Origin: Clostridium sp. AM34-11AC
GTDB taxonomy: Bacteria; Bacillota; Clostridia; Lachnospirales; Lachnospiraceae
DNA: 64,000 bases
Reading direction: 5' to 3'
Assembly: GCF_003435375.1 (NCBI RefSeq)
Contig: NZ_QWGL01000013.1
Coordinates: 29,542 to 93,541 of the forward strand
This document shows, in pieces, positions 33,783 to 42,983 of this stretch; within the stretch, counting starts at the first letter, position 1; each line of letters opens with the position of its first letter. The translations under genes and the position numbers were made by a program. Below the pieces are notes generated by a model, which worked only from the letters and a program-made list of their open reading frames with translations, was not told where the DNA came from and ran no database searches.

Positions 33783-35600
33783 TTATTCCACCGTCACAGA
33801 TTTCGCCAGATTTCTCGGCTGATCCACATCGAGGCCTTTCTGGACGGAAGCGTAGTAGGCGATGAGCTGGAGGACGACGGCGATCGGGAATACGGTGAAT
33901 TTATCATCTTCCTTCGGGATGCGGATGATCACATCGGCGATTCCCTCGTCGACAGCGGTATCTTCCGTTACAAGGAGTACCACATAGGCACCTCTCGCCT
34001 TTACCTCACGGATGTTGGAGATGGTCTTCGCGAAGATGTGTTTCTGGGTCGCGATGGCGATCACCGGGACATGGTCTGTGATCAGGGCGATGGTTCCGTG
34101 CTTTAATTCACCTGCTGCGTAAGCCTCCGCGTGGATGTAGGAGATCTCCTTTAACTTTAACGCGCCTTCCAAGGAGAACGCGTAGTCCATGCCGCGGCCG
34201 ATAAAGAACACATCCGGGTAATTCACGATGTGGGTGACGATCTCATTGATCGTATTCTCATCGCGGATCATGGTCTCCATGGCGGAAGCGCAGTTTAAGA
34301 GATCACTCATGAACTGCTCTGCATGTTCCTCCGTATATACGCCGCGTACAAGTGCCATGCGGCAGAAGAGAAGATAGAGGGCAGCGATCTGTACCGTGTA
34401 GGCTTTTGTGCTCGCCACGGCGATCTCAGGGCCTCCATGGGTATAGATCACGTAGTCGCTCTCGCGGGCGATCGTGGATCCCTTTACGTTTACAACTGAA
34501 ATTACAGTGGAACCGCATTCCCTTGCGAGTCGGAGTGCCGCCAGGGTATCGATGGTCTCGCCGGACTGTGAGATCACGATGGTGAGGGTCGAGTCATCGA
34601 TCAGCGGCTCCTCGTAGCGGAACTCAGAGGCGATGGACACGGTCACCGGAATTCTGAGGCGCGGCTCAATGAGGGCTCTCGCCACCATTCCCGCATGCAT
34701 GGCAGTTCCACAGGCGATGACACGGATATTTGTGATCCGCTTTAAGAGCTCATCCGGGATCTTCTCATCGGAGAGGTCCGGGAGACCTTTTGTGAGGCGC
34801 GGAAGAATCGTCTTTTTTAATACTTCCGGCTGCTCGTGGATCTCCTTCATCATGAAATGCGGGAAGCCGTTCTTCATGGCTGCGTCCGTGTTCCAGGATG
34901 CCTCGAGGATCTCCGGCTCCACCTTTGTACCGTCAAGCTCGTAGAGGCTCGCGTGGTAGGCAGTGAGCTGTACGATCTTTCCTTCCGGGACAACAAAGTA
35001 TTTTTTTGAGTACGGAAGAAGAGCCGTCAGGTCAGAGGCGATCATGGCTCCGGAAGCTGTGTAAGCGGCTACAAGCGGGCTTACGTTTCTCACTGCATAA
35101 ACTTCACCCGGCCGGTCCTCAAACATGATACAGAAGGCGTAGGAACCTTCTAGCTGTCTTAAGAACTCATGGATGGAGGAGAACGGGTCACCGTTGTAGA
35201 TCTCGTTTAAGGTCGCAGCGGCAACTTCCGTGTCTGTCTGGGAATGGAGCTTTCCCTCCAGGTGGTATTTTGCTGTCAGGGCATGGTAGTTCTCGATGAT
35301 GCCGTTATGGATCATCGTCACTTTTCCTGCCACATGCGGATGGGCATTCTCACTTGTCACGCCGCCGTGGGTCGCCCAGCGGGTGTGGCCAATTCCGCAA
35401 TGGGAAACGATGGGATCTTCCTCGCATACTTTGCGCAGGGCAGCAACTTTTCCGACTTTTTTGATAAAGTGGATTTTTGAGTTCTCGTCAAATAAAGCGA
35501 TTCCCGCGCTGTCGTAGCCGCGGTACTCAAGCTGGGTGAGACCATTAAGTAGTACTGTCTGCGCGTCTAAAGGACCGCAGTATCCGATAATTCCACACAT
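33783..35600 (-). CDS. glmS: glutamine--fructose-6-phosphate aminotransferase (isomerising)
   Basis: 605 residues. It begins MCGIIGYCG, the N-terminal cysteine being the glutaminase nucleophile after removal of Met. The glutaminase domain covers about 1-240 (RGYDSAGIA, HTRWATHG); two SIS sugar-isomerase domains follow (ISQSGETIDTL; MDYAFSLEGALKLKEISY), ending DQPRNLAKSVTVE. It makes glucosamine-6-phosphate for peptidoglycan. GGAG lies about 10 bases before the start. A promoter and a 175-base structured leader precede it, but the glmS ribozyme hallmarks are not seen. Single-gene unit on the minus strand between two plus-strand genes. Confidence 0.98.
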   Translation of the reverse strand: MCGIIGYCGPLDAQTVLLNGLTQLEYRGYDSAGIALFDENSKIHFIKKVGKVAALRKVCEEDPIVSHCGIGHTRWATHGGVTSENAHPHVAGKVTMIHNGIIENYHALTAKYHLEGKLHSQTDTEVAAATLNEIYNGDPFSSIHEFLRQLEGSYAFCIMFEDRPGEVYAVRNVSPLVAAYTASGAMIASDLTALLPYSKKYFVVPEGKIVQLTAYHASLYELDGTKVEPEILEASWNTDAAMKNGFPHFMMKEIHEQPEVLKKTILPRLTKGLPDLSDEKIPDELLKRITNIRVIACGTAMHAGMVARALIEPRLRIPVTVSIASEFRYEEPLIDDSTLTIVISQSGETIDTLAALRLARECGSTVISVVNVKGSTIARESDYVIYTHGGPEIAVASTKAYTVQIAALYLLFCRMALVRGVYTEEHAEQFMSDLLNCASAMETMIRDENTINEIVTHIVNYPDVFFIGRGMDYAFSLEGALKLKEISYIHAEAYAAGELKHGTIALITDHVPVIAIATQKHIFAKTISNIREVKARGAYVVLLVTEDTAVDEGIADVIIRIPKEDDKFTVFPIAVVLQLIAYYASVQKGLDVDQPRNLAKSVTVE

Positions 35601-35777
35601 ATATTTTCATCTCCAGTTTTTCGTTATGTAATATTAGACTATGTTTCACGCGGTATCATGCTATCTTGAGGTCCCCTGCGGGACCTTCCTAATGTTCAGA
35701 AGGGACGCAGAAACCTTCCTGTAAGCAAGCTTACGGGACATTCCTGTATCCCCCCTGACGACTGCACGAGCCAACTT
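35601..35777 (-). ncRNA. structured leader RNA of glmS, class not recognised
   Basis: From the minus-strand promoter to the glmS ATG. Read 5' to 3' on the minus strand it contains GTAAGC-TT-GCTTAC (a perfect 6-bp hairpin) and AGGTCCC-GCAG-GGGACCT (a perfect 7-bp hairpin), each preceded by a related sequence, AGGAATGTCCCGTAAG and AGGAAGGTCCCGCAGG. The glmS ribozyme core (AGCGCC-x-GAAC near the start and the ACGAGG... pairing) is not visible. It may be a variant or another regulatory RNA. I do not assign a class. Confidence 0.5.
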
Positions 35778-35783
35778 GTTACG

Positions 35784-35812
35784 ATTATAGTATTAAATGG
35801 CTGGAAAGTCAA
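35784..35812 (-). promoter_or_regulatory. glmS promoter
   Basis: On the minus strand: TTGACT (35812-35807), 17 bases, perfect TATAAT (35789-35784). The structured leader begins directly after. Confidence 0.78.
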
Positions 35813-35924
35813 TCCGCGCCTGTTTCCAATGGCAAAATTAAGAAAGTTTTAAATAACTTTCCTTCCTCTATATGTTATACTAACTCCGTTATATTTACAT
35901 AATGCAGGAGATGTACGCTCGAAA

Positions 35925-38159
35925 ATGAAGTTGAACGACCATTTAGATTTTCATAAATTACCTTTTGATAAAGAAAAGATCCGCGAGCAGGTGGAGAAGA
36001 TCGCCGCTGACTGCATGCACTGGGTGACAGGCAGGCAGAATGCGAGACCGCTTTTAGCGATGGTTTTATGTACCTGTATCGCGTTTTCCGCCATGCTTCC
36101 CTATATTCCGGTGATCGCCCCGGCGGAGACCAGCACGGAGCGGATCTATGAGCCGGAGACCGTCGATATTCTCGAGGATCCTACAGAAAATACGACGGAT
36201 GAGACCACAGCGGAGATCGATCCGGATGCACCGGCTCCATATAAATTAAACTTTTCAAACATGTACGAGGAGGGATCGGAGACCAGCTATGCGGAGATCC
36301 TGATGAAGGAATTGATCCAGAAGGACTCCAAGTGGTTTGCCGCGATCTATGACATGGCAAACAACGCTCCGGCAAAGCTTGCCCCGTCCTTTGGCCGCAA
36401 GGCGTCCTCTGTGCTCGGACAGTATAACCCGACCTCGAAGACTCAGGATAAGAACAATCCGGCTTCCTGGTATGTGGAGCATTTTAAGAATGTCAAGGTT
36501 ACGTTTTACAACGGCGACGGCGAGGTCACGTCCGCAGTGTCAAATGCCCAGGATATTCTTTCCATGGCAAGTGTTTATGCGTTTTATAACGGGATCACGG
36601 ATCTTGACACGATCCGCACCTATGTGAATGACCTCTGGACGAAGTCCCATTCCTACCAGGCATCCCTTGGAAATGTCTATTACTGCGACGGCTGCGTGGA
36701 TCCGAACGCGTCTGCGGAAGAGGGAGATTCCGAGCTGGAAGGCGAGGATACCTTTGTATCCGGACGAAATATCGACACGGAGATCCGAACAGACGCAGGC
36801 GATGAGGTCATCGACCAGGCCGGAGATACGGTTTCTGTAAACGGCGAGAGCCACAGTGATGGTTCCACCGCATCAGGTTCCGCCCAGGATTCCTCCGCAC
36901 ATACGTCCATGGTGGCTGAAACAACGACAGTTCCTCCGTCGGCTGCAAACCATACAGAAGGTGCCGAGACGAAAGAATCCACTACAAGCGCCCTGGATTC
37001 CCTGGCTGAGACGGCTGAGAGCGTGATCCAGGAGACCACAAAGAAAGCGACGATCATCCGCGTGGAGGATAAGACCGAGGCAGCCACGAAAGCTCCGGAG
37101 ACGGAAGCTTCAACGACTGCAGCACCGACAACGAAAGAGGAGACGGTTCGCGAAACCACTGCTCCTTCCACGGAAGGAACGGAAGAGACTTCAGTGAAGA
37201 TCATCCGAGTCGGCAGCAATGAAGAAGCGGACCATGAATATTCCGGTTATGCTGTCCGGGCGGCAGCGGAAGAGCAGAATGCGGAGACATTCCTTTTAGA
37301 GCCGGAAACGGCGTCAGGAAGTGAAGCAGTCAGTGAAACCGGTGGTCTGGAACAGGCAGCCGAAGTAGAAGAGAGCGCTGCCAACGGATATAGTGTCCAT
37401 ACGGCGGCTGCATCCCATGCACTAATCTGTCCCGGACATATCGATCTGAAGATCTCAGCGACCATCCGCACACTCAACGAAAATTCAAATCTTTACAGTG
37501 TCGATGACACAGGAAACACTGTGGGAGAGACGGAGTCCGTATCCGCGGACGGAACCGGCTGGGAGGGCTGGAACAGGAGAATGACTGCTTTTGTGAGCCA
37601 TATCAACCGTCAGGACTGGACGGAAACATATGGGCTCAACGTAATCGTGGAGGGCACGAGAGCGCCGCTCTCAACGACGGAGATTGACTCCTACATGAGC
37701 AGACTTCCAAAAGATACTTCAGAGACGAGAAAGAATATTATCCGGTACGCCCTTCAGTCTGTCGGAAAAGTTCCGTATTACTGGGGTGGAAAGGCCAGCG
37801 CCCAGAATTATACTGGCAACAATTTCGGTTCCGTCACGATCCCGGATCACAAGGGACGTATCTTAAAGGGACTCGACTGCTCCGGATGGATCAACTGGGT
37901 ATACTGGTCCGTCACAGGAACGCATCTGCCGTATGAAGGCACAGAGGGCTTAAGGACTCTTGGACGGCAGGTAAAACGCCAGGATTTGAAGCCGGGCGAT
38001 ATTGTGGTAATCACGGGATCCACGCCGCATGTTATCATGTTCCTCGGATTTACCTCAAACGGACAGATCCAGTGTGTCCATGAGACGGGTTCCGCGAACA
38101 ATGTCACAATTGGCGTGATGAACGCGAACTGGCCGTATTATAGAAATCTGCTGGATTAA
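35925..38159 (+). CDS. secreted NlpC/P60 cell-wall hydrolase with long acidic linker
   Basis: 744 residues. A cytoplasmic basic N-terminus (about 1-43) precedes one hydrophobic segment (LLAMVLCTCIAFSAMLPYIPVI), so it is a type II membrane or secreted protein. Residues about 65-280 have no recognised domain; a T/E/A-rich linker with repeated ETT/STT patterns spans about 280-470; the C-terminus (about 600-744) is NlpC/P60. Catalytic Cys in GLDCSGWINWVYW and His in TPHVIMFLG are present, with a further His in CVHETG. It likely cleaves peptidoglycan stem peptides. The start has AGGAG at somewhat long spacing; a -10 TATACT at 35876 may drive it. Confidence 0.87.
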   Translation: MKLNDHLDFHKLPFDKEKIREQVEKIAADCMHWVTGRQNARPLLAMVLCTCIAFSAMLPYIPVIAPAETSTERIYEPETVDILEDPTENTTDETTAEIDPDAPAPYKLNFSNMYEEGSETSYAEILMKELIQKDSKWFAAIYDMANNAPAKLAPSFGRKASSVLGQYNPTSKTQDKNNPASWYVEHFKNVKVTFYNGDGEVTSAVSNAQDILSMASVYAFYNGITDLDTIRTYVNDLWTKSHSYQASLGNVYYCDGCVDPNASAEEGDSELEGEDTFVSGRNIDTEIRTDAGDEVIDQAGDTVSVNGESHSDGSTASGSAQDSSAHTSMVAETTTVPPSAANHTEGAETKESTTSALDSLAETAESVIQETTKKATIIRVEDKTEAATKAPETEASTTAAPTTKEETVRETTAPSTEGTEETSVKIIRVGSNEEADHEYSGYAVRAAAEEQNAETFLLEPETASGSEAVSETGGLEQAAEVEESAANGYSVHTAAASHALICPGHIDLKISATIRTLNENSNLYSVDDTGNTVGETESVSADGTGWEGWNRRMTAFVSHINRQDWTETYGLNVIVEGTRAPLSTTEIDSYMSRLPKDTSETRKNIIRYALQSVGKVPYYWGGKASAQNYTGNNFGSVTIPDHKGRILKGLDCSGWINWVYWSVTGTHLPYEGTEGLRTLGRQVKRQDLKPGDIVVITGSTPHVIMFLGFTSNGQIQCVHETGSANNVTIGVMNANWPYYRNLLD

Positions 38160-38637
38160 TGGAATGTAGTTCTGGGAATTAACCGATTTGTCTGGTTCTG
38201 GGGACTAAAAAGTAATTTTAAATAATTTGATCTGTATGAAATTGATTTGATGATTGTGATGAACATTTTTGTGCGGATCATGTGCAGCACCTTCTTTACA
38301 GCACATCAGGGGTCTAGAAAGACTGGAATGCGGCTGGAGAGAAGGTGCTTGCTTTAGTTGCCGATAACGAAAGTGAAGAAAAAGAATTAATAAAAATTGA
38401 ATCGAGGCAGTTCTGCGCTGATAATTGGATACGCTGAAGAAAATATGGCGGGAGTGGATTGAAAGGAAAATTTTTTGGATGCTTATAAGAGAAAAAATTA
38501 CAGATAATTAACTAAAATATAAACAATATATTACGCATTATGAAGATATGAAGAAGTGTATTGAAAGCAGTACAATTTGATAATATAATTCAAAAAAAGG
38601 AAAGAGTAACGCGGACTGCACCAAGACAGGAGGCAGT
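38160..38637. other. AT-rich non-coding stretch with decayed sequence
   Basis: No convincing gene. A perfect 10-bp inverted repeat AGCACCTTCT (38286-38295) / AGAAGGTGCT (38340-38349) encloses 44 bases. Just after it, a short frame reads LALVADNESEEKELIKIE before a stop, which may be a relic of a coding sequence. Composition drops sharply from the preceding gene. Confidence 0.4.
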
Positions 38638-39057
38638 ATGGGCAGGAGAAAATTAAAATAAGATATATCATTTTCGTGCTGATAACCATGGGCGTAATAT
38701 TTTTTGGAAAAATAACTAGGCTTGATAATTTAAACGCAGAAAAAATCGCCGGGATCATACTCGTGTCCCCACCTTATAAAAAGAGAATAACAGGTCAGCA
38801 AAAGATTGAAGAATTTACAATCCTGTTTAATGACAGAAAAAAGAAACCTGTATTCTCAATCACTCCACCCAAATGGCCGGGACAAAGGAGCCATTATATC
38901 AATGGAAACATACCAATATAATATTATTTTTTGCGGGGAGAACATTACGGTGAACAGACCAAAATATGTCATGGACAAATCGATAGATTTTGAGTTGGAT
39001 CAGTTCCTGAAAAATATAATTAATAAAGCCCCATTAAGATGGATGCCTCCCGGATAA
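38638..39057 (+). pseudogene. frameshifted small membrane-anchored or secreted protein
   Basis: An ATG at 38638 with strong site CAGGAGG starts M-G-R-R-K, then hits a stop; moving one base in the AAAA run gives KIRYIIFVLITMGVIFFGKI, a signal/anchor helix, and a continuous frame to about 38885 (KIAGIILVSPP, FSITPPKWPGQ). Then the adjacent frame continues KGAIISMETYQYNIIFCG to FELDQFLKNI and a stop at 39055. Two frameshifts are therefore needed, and the whole would be about 140 residues. The family is not recognised. Most likely an inactivated gene. Confidence 0.55.
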
Positions 39058-39287
39058 GGAGGTCGCTATGATGAATAAATCCGTAAAAACATGGTTTCTG
39101 TGGCAAAGAGCTATATGGCAGTAACATATGAATGTGAATAGGAAAGTTTGTTTCATATAACATATGAAAACAAAAGGATTAACGAATATTGAAAAGGAGA
39201 TGATTCCAATGGATATGTCCCATGTAGATAACTAGCACTGCACACTAAGTAACGAGACATACTAAACAATGAAAAGGAGAGCACTCT
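39058..39287. other. no gene seen; short leader-like frames only
   Basis: Contains GGAGGTCGCT followed by a 17-codon frame (39068 on) and AAAAGGAGATGATTCCA followed by an 8-codon frame near 39209. Both have good ribosome sites but very short products; they look like starts of broken genes. An ACATATGAA...ATATGAAA repeat is also present. Confidence 0.35.
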
Positions 39288-39437
39288 ATGAAAAAAAGAT
39301 TTCTGGTACTCTGCAGCATGACACTATTCCTCTTGTCTGCCTATTCATCCACCTCTTTTGCAGATCAAAAGGCGGGGGAATCTAAAACCTATACGGTAGA
39401 TGATATCAATAATGGCTTCACCAATTATTTAGTATAA
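39288..39437 (+). CDS. 49-residue secreted peptide, possibly a truncated gene
   Basis: ATG at 39288 with AAAAGGAGAG upstream. The product begins MKKRFLVLCSMTLFLLSAYS, a clear signal peptide with likely cleavage after SFA, leaving about 26 mature residues (DQKAGESKTYTVDDINNGFT...). Too short for the track but well formed. It could be a genuine small secreted peptide or the 5' end of a larger gene cut by an early stop; the surrounding decay favours the second. No family recognised. Confidence 0.5.
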   Translation: MKKRFLVLCSMTLFLLSAYSSTSFADQKAGESKTYTVDDINNGFTNYLV

Positions 39438-39475
39438 ATTAAACATAACTTTGAACTTCACAGCAAGAGGGAAAA

Positions 39476-40102
39476 ATGAAAAAAACAAAGTTTGAGATTT
39501 TGATTTTTATATGTATGATACTTTTGGGATTAGGGTGTTTTCTTATTGCCACGAAAAATAACCAATATAATTTTTTCGAGGATATTTTATCACGTTATCC
39601 CGAAGAGAATATTGCAGGAACTCTTATGGTAGATTTAACACATGATGGTAATGATGAGTTACTTGTTATAAGCCAGGATGCCTTGGAAATCACATTGGAA
39701 ATATATGCTATAATAGATGGCAATCCTATTGTAATATATAAAGACCATGCCTCTGATAACCATGCTGGATGGCGTTGGTACTATTTAACTGTTGTTGACC
39801 ATAAAAACTATATCCTACAGTATACACCTGAGATATGGAATGGCATAGGAAATTACCATTTTGAAATATTTTCCTTTAATCAGAAGGGCCAGAAAGAAAT
39901 ATTAGAGACACAGGAACTGCCATATGATTCGATACATACTTCAGAGGATAATAAGCAGGATTTATTAATCAAAACACAGAATTTTAAAGCTATCTATGAA
40001 AAATGGCAAACCAACAGCATACCATTGATTACCATAGGCAGCGATCCGCTAACCGGTGATAATGATAATTATGTCCTGGAGAAAAAAAGTAATATTGAAT
40101 AA
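39476..40102 (+). CDS. membrane-anchored protein of unknown function
   Basis: 208 residues. An N-terminal anchor (FEILIFICMILLGLGCFLIA) is followed by an extracytoplasmic domain. The segment DLTHDGNDELLVI resembles the calcium-binding DxDxDG-like FG-GAP turn common in secreted Clostridial proteins (D-L-T-H-D-G-N-D-E-L). No enzymatic motif is visible. AT-rich codon use, like the accessory DNA around it. Ribosome site AGAGGG. It lies 38 bases after the 49-residue peptide gene and may share its transcript. Confidence 0.65.
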   Translation: MKKTKFEILIFICMILLGLGCFLIATKNNQYNFFEDILSRYPEENIAGTLMVDLTHDGNDELLVISQDALEITLEIYAIIDGNPIVIYKDHASDNHAGWRWYYLTVVDHKNYILQYTPEIWNGIGNYHFEIFSFNQKGQKEILETQELPYDSIHTSEDNKQDLLIKTQNFKAIYEKWQTNSIPLITIGSDPLTGDNDNYVLEKKSNIE

Positions 40103-40236
40103 TTCCTATATAATTCCGAAAAAATAGTAGAAAAGCGGGATTTCCATGTGATTGTGATAAGTGTCCTACATCTTTGTGACATGTTTACCTACATCGACAA
40201 TATATTATGGCATTTTTTGTTTTGAAAGCCGGAATA

Positions 40237-40312
40237 TTGACATTGGGGATGGAATAGGGTATGATATGGATAGATTTCCAACTATTCGTGAAAGAACAGT
40301 TTATCGAATAGT
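40237..40312 (+). promoter_or_regulatory. promoter and dyad upstream of the ttcA-like gene
   Basis: TTGACA (40237-40242), 17 bases, TATGAT (40260-40265). It is followed by an 8-bp inverted repeat ACTATTCG (40281-40288) / CGAATAGT (40305-40312) in the early leader, which could be an operator or an RNA hairpin. Confidence 0.65.
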
Positions 40313-40364
40313 TATGGCGAAATTCCGGTGATTTGCCACGTTTTCCATGAAATGAGGTTTTCTA

Positions 40365-41150
40365 ATGAAATTACAAAGACTTTTAAGCCTGGTTCGTCAG
40401 GCTGTTGATGATTATGCTCTTATCGATGATCAGGATCATATTGCTGTCGGTGTCTCCGGCGGCAAGGACAGTCTGGCTCTTCTCTATGCGCTCCATGAAC
40501 TGCAGCGCTTTTACCCGAAACATTTTACGCTTCATGCATTCACAGTCGATCTCGGATTCGGAATTCAGGATTTTAGCGGCATAAAGACCTTTTGCGACGG
40601 CTTTCAGGTTCCTCTCACGATAATCCCCACCGAGATCGGAAAAATCGTTTTTGAGACCCGTAAAGAGTCCAATCCATGCTCTCTGTGTGCGAAAATGCGC
40701 AAAGGAGCCCTAAATCTTGAGGCAAAGGCCGCCGGATGCAATAAGATCGCTTACGCGCATCATAAGGATGATATTATTGAGACGATGCTGTTGTCTTTAA
40801 TGTTCGAAGGACGTTTTTATACGTTCCCGCCAAAAACATTTTTGGACCGCACAGAGCTCACAGTGATCCGCCCTCTCATGTATGTCTCTGAGGCGGATGT
40901 GATCGGATTTAAGAATAAGTATAATCTTCCTGTGTGCAAAAATCCATGCCCCGCGGATGGACATACGAAACGCGAATATGTTAAAAATTTAACCAAGCAG
41001 TTAAATAAAGATAATCCGGGAATTAAGGAACGGTTGTTTCATGCGGTAATTTCCGGAAATATTGAAGGGTGGAATTCTGGAAATATCGGAATGGATGAAA
41101 TTTGCCATGAAAATGACCGTGAAAGCAAGAATAAAAAGGAGGAATTCTGA
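40365..41150 (+). CDS. TtcA-like tRNA thiolation ATP pyrophosphatase
   Basis: 261 residues. PP-loop motif GVSGGKDSLALL, then the cysteine pair CSLCAKMRKGAL and the later NPCPADG motif, typical of TtcA/TtuA proteins that thiolate tRNA (2-thiocytidine 32 in TtcA) using an iron-sulfur cluster. YAHHKDDIIETMLLSLMF is the second conserved block. The gene overlaps the next by one base (TGATG), so it is co-translated with a tyrosine recombinase. The tRNA position modified is inferred from family, not proven. Confidence 0.85.
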   Translation: MKLQRLLSLVRQAVDDYALIDDQDHIAVGVSGGKDSLALLYALHELQRFYPKHFTLHAFTVDLGFGIQDFSGIKTFCDGFQVPLTIIPTEIGKIVFETRKESNPCSLCAKMRKGALNLEAKAAGCNKIAYAHHKDDIIETMLLSLMFEGRFYTFPPKTFLDRTELTVIRPLMYVSEADVIGFKNKYNLPVCKNPCPADGHTKREYVKNLTKQLNKDNPGIKERLFHAVISGNIEGWNSGNIGMDEICHENDRESKNKKEEF

Positions 41151-42202
41151 TGGCCACACTCTCCTACCATGAACAGAAGAATATAGAAAATACAAAAAAG
41201 CTCCGGGAACTTCAGAAAGAACTCCCCTATTTCTGCACGGATTTCTTCCGTGGAATTGAAGCAAGTACCTCTGTAAGGACCAGGATCGCGTATGCACATG
41301 ACCTGAAAATCTTTTTTCAGTTCTTAAAAACTGCAAATCCCAGAACTTTTGATAATCCTGCACATACTCTTACGCCGGGTGATCTTGAAAAATTGACGGT
41401 ATCAGATCTCGAAGAATATATTGATTATCTGAAGTGTCATCCCAGCGATACCTGTGAAGACGTTGTCAATACAGAACGTGGACTCATGCGAAAGGTCTCT
41501 TCTCTCCGCAGCTTTTACAGTTATTTCTTCCGAAATGAGCTGATCGAGAAGAACCCCGCCGCTCTCGTGCGCATGCCGAAGCTCCACGAAAAGGAAATTA
41601 TCCGTCTGGAGATCGATGAGGTGGCAAAGCTGCTCGATGAGGTCGAGGAAGGTGATAAACTGACTGAGAAGCAGAAACTTTACCATGAGCGAACAAAAGT
41701 TCGGGATCTTGCCATGATGTCACTCCTTCTGGGAACCGGCATCCGCGTCTCCGAATGCGTTGGATTAAATATCAATGACATCGACCTAGATACCTGCGGT
41801 GCCAGAGTCTACCGGAAAGGCGGCAAGGAATCCGTGATCTATTTCAGCGACGAAGTCCGCGACGTGCTGGAAGACTATCTGGACGAGCGCGAAATGATCG
41901 ATGCCGTCCCTGGAAATGAGGACGCCCTTTTTCTCTCCATGCAGCGAAAACGGATCAATGTGCGCAGCGTGGAAAATCTCGTAAAAAAATACGCGAAACT
42001 TGTCACACCGCTGAAAAAGATCACCCCGCATAAGCTCCGCAGCACCTACGGTACCAGCCTTTATCGTGAAACAGGCGATATCTACCTCGTTGCCTCCGTC
42101 TTAGGCCATAATGATGTCAATACGACAAGAAAACATTATGCGGCTCAGGAAGAAGAACGCAGACGGTCGGCGCGGAACGTTGTAAGGCTGCGCGAAGATT
42201 GA
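41150..42202 (+). CDS. tyrosine recombinase (Xer-like)
   Basis: 350 residues. An N-terminal SAM-like core-binding domain (about 35-150) with an extra N-terminal segment precedes the catalytic domain. Active-site residues are visible: Arg in GTGIRVSECVG, Lys in VYRKGGKE, HxLR in TPHKLRSTYG, His in VLGHNDVNTT and the nucleophilic Tyr in RKHYAA. Length fits XerS-type single recombinases (about 350) better than XerC/XerD (about 300). It follows ttcA with a one-base overlap and AAAGGAGG; no phage or ICE genes lie nearby, so a housekeeping or element-resolution role is likely. A possible target dyad lies 50 bases downstream. Confidence 0.9.
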   Translation: MATLSYHEQKNIENTKKLRELQKELPYFCTDFFRGIEASTSVRTRIAYAHDLKIFFQFLKTANPRTFDNPAHTLTPGDLEKLTVSDLEEYIDYLKCHPSDTCEDVVNTERGLMRKVSSLRSFYSYFFRNELIEKNPAALVRMPKLHEKEIIRLEIDEVAKLLDEVEEGDKLTEKQKLYHERTKVRDLAMMSLLLGTGIRVSECVGLNINDIDLDTCGARVYRKGGKESVIYFSDEVRDVLEDYLDEREMIDAVPGNEDALFLSMQRKRINVRSVENLVKKYAKLVTPLKKITPHKLRSTYGTSLYRETGDIYLVASVLGHNDVNTTRKHYAAQEEERRRSARNVVRLRED

Positions 42203-42611
42203 CATATAAATGAAAAAGTAAAAAAATTTTTTCGATGAAAAAGGCTAATTTCGTACTTTATTTCCGTGTAAAGTGAAAACTACCGTTAATCTGCGTTGAC
42301 ATGACATTTGCAACTTACTATGCCAAGAAACGCGGAGAAAGCAAACCACATCGAGTAGCCATTACTCATATGGTCAAAAGGCTTATTTAGAGTCATCTAT
42401 GCATTGGAGAGGCAAGATATCGACTTTAATGCACAGAAACTTCGTTAATCTCTATTGGATTCATACTAATTTCTCCCATCTGAAATACGATGTATTCAGA
42501 TGGCTTATTAAAGTTACCATTTTTACAATTCAAAAAAGGTTCAAAATTCTCTTGACTGTTTATAGTTTGTCACCTCCTGGTCTATTTTCTTTCACACTAT
42601 CACCTCCAGAA
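42203..42611. other. 409-bp intergenic region with two dyads, no gene
   Basis: Contains ACTTTA-N8-TAAAGT (42255-42274), a possible recombinase site next to the recombinase gene, and a perfect 9-bp hairpin CCATCTGAA/TTCAGATGG (42476-42503). An open frame at 42399-42629 lacks a ribosome site and family resemblance and was not accepted. Minus-strand AGGAGGTGA sequences at about 42575-42605 have no usable frame after them. Confidence 0.45.
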
Positions 42612-42983
42612 TCACACGCGCTCAAATGACAGATATCTCGTTCCCTGAAACGTAAGTTTCCCAATGTCGCCTTCCGCCAGCATTCCGTATTCTCTGCCAG
42701 AAACCGGCAGTTCCATCCGGTCACCGCTCTCTACCTGAAACGTGACATAGTAGCTGGTACTTGAAGTCGAATGGTAGCCATGCGTTCCAGACAGGTCGCC
42801 CGCATTTGCAGGGCTATGATGTGTGATATTTTCACGCTTTGCGACGATGGTTGCACTCACTGACAAACGCGGTGACTGATTGTTTTTATGCCATGTTCCG
42901 ATTCCTGTCACAAACTGGAAGATGATCATGCCAAAAACCATTACGAAGATAATCGGAAACATAAACCCAAACAGCATAAACAT
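42612..42983 (-). CDS. DUF2500-type membrane protein
   Basis: 123 residues from the ATG at 42983 (GAGGTGAGC upstream); the longer frame to 43037 lacks a ribosome site. One N-terminal membrane helix (FMFPIIFVMVFGMIIFQFV) and a beta-rich outer domain with SATIVAKREN, STSYYVTFQVESGDRMEL and GDIGKLTFQGTRYLSFERV, matching DUF2500 proteins, which have no known function. It is the last gene of a short minus-strand group. Confidence 0.82.
   Translation of the reverse strand: MFMLFGFMFPIIFVMVFGMIIFQFVTGIGTWHKNNQSPRLSVSATIVAKRENITHHSPANAGDLSGTHGYHSTSSTSYYVTFQVESGDRMELPVSGREYGMLAEGDIGKLTFQGTRYLSFERV

Noticed and set aside
35601..35777. glmS ribozyme in the glmS leader
   Set aside because: Expected for a Gram-positive glmS, but the core sequence and pairings are not seen; left as an unidentified leader.
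42399..42629. 76-codon plus-strand frame in the 42.2-42.6 kb gap
   Set aside because: No ribosome site, contains a hairpin and runs into the DUF2500 gene on the other strand; no recognisable protein pattern.
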